Assembly (NCBI GenBank): GCA_032622095.1
Contig: CP136064.1
Span: 279,705,614-279,769,613, forward strand
Length of the DNA: 64,000 bases
Origin: Siphonodentalium dalli
Taxonomy: Eukaryota; Mollusca; Scaphopoda; Gadilida; Siphonodentaliidae
Direction: 5' to 3'
The position numbers and the translations under genes are program-made. The notes under the pieces are model-generated. The model saw nothing but the letters and a program-made list of their open reading frames with translations. It ran no database searches and was not told the DNA's origin. Positions 63,811 through 64,000 of this stretch are shown here, in pieces (position 1 is the stretch's first letter; the number at the start of each line of letters is the position of its first letter).

Positions 63811-64000
63811 TTAACCCTTTAATAGGTCGCCTCGCATATGTAAGAGAATGCATTGGTCTAACAAATTTTATATTATTTTTATAAATGTTAAAAAATGTAA
63901 GAAAAATTTATAAAAAATTGTTAAAGAATGTTAGAAATAATAATAAAAAATAATAAAAATTGTTCAAGAATAATACACTGAAGAATATAAGAAAAAATTA
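63811..64000. mobile_element. piggyBac-like MITE, copy P8, partial
   Basis: TTAACCCTTTAATAGGTCGC, then the half hairpin CTCGCATATGTAAGAGAATG and GCATTGGTCTAACAAA, continuing off the right edge. The left arm of the hairpin is deleted. Confidence 0.7.

Overview
The window is animal nuclear DNA. It has phase-consistent spliced exons with GT/AG borders, introns of up to 18.5 kb, and many transposon relics and satellites. The self-complementary TACATGTA motif recurs throughout, and a 5S-derived interspersed repeat is present. Together these suggest an invertebrate, probably a lophotrochozoan and possibly a bivalve mollusc. The taxon is inferred from general style, not proven.

Two real host genes are recognisable, arranged head to head. 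On the minus strand, four exons (36454-36359, 21389-21297, 19711-19661, 1145-1113) encode the first 91 residues of a ULK1/ULK2 (Atg1/unc-51) autophagy kinase. The rest of that gene lies beyond the left edge. On the plus strand, seven exons (48326-49687, 50535-50757, 52251-52387, 57072-57252, 58200-58347, 60596-60663, 63304-63440) encode 752 residues of an AKAP1-like protein. It has an N-terminal mitochondrial anchor, a KH domain and a Tudor domain, and its C-terminal exon(s) lie beyond the right edge. About 11.9 kb without a recognised gene separates the two starts.

The remaining DNA is mostly repeats. ULK intron 3 holds a 55-bp minisatellite, a 49-bp minisatellite and an 84-copy, 45-bp satellite. 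The last of these leaves a 1317-codon frame open by arithmetic. Dispersed elements include a broken hAT transposon with 8-bp target duplications (52631-55759), two non-autonomous hATs with perfect 8-bp duplications, an internally deleted piggyBac element (TTAA ends, 58715-60049), several piggyBac-like MITEs sharing one core hairpin, a hAT-like MITE family concentrated in AKAP1, and a palindromic MITE family with six copies.

The most striking structure is in the 3' half of AKAP1. The borders of two neighbouring exons have been expanded into tandem arrays that carry the splice sites with them. The donor of exon 6 is repeated about six times (about 24-bp unit). The acceptor plus the first ~22 nt of exon 7 is repeated 22 times upstream of the real exon (73-74-bp unit). 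The donor plus the last 30 nt of exon 7 is repeated about six times downstream (45-bp unit). The acceptor array begins in the right end of a MITE beside the exon, which suggests how it arose. The first coding exon also carries an in-frame 63-bp (21-residue) fourfold repeat.
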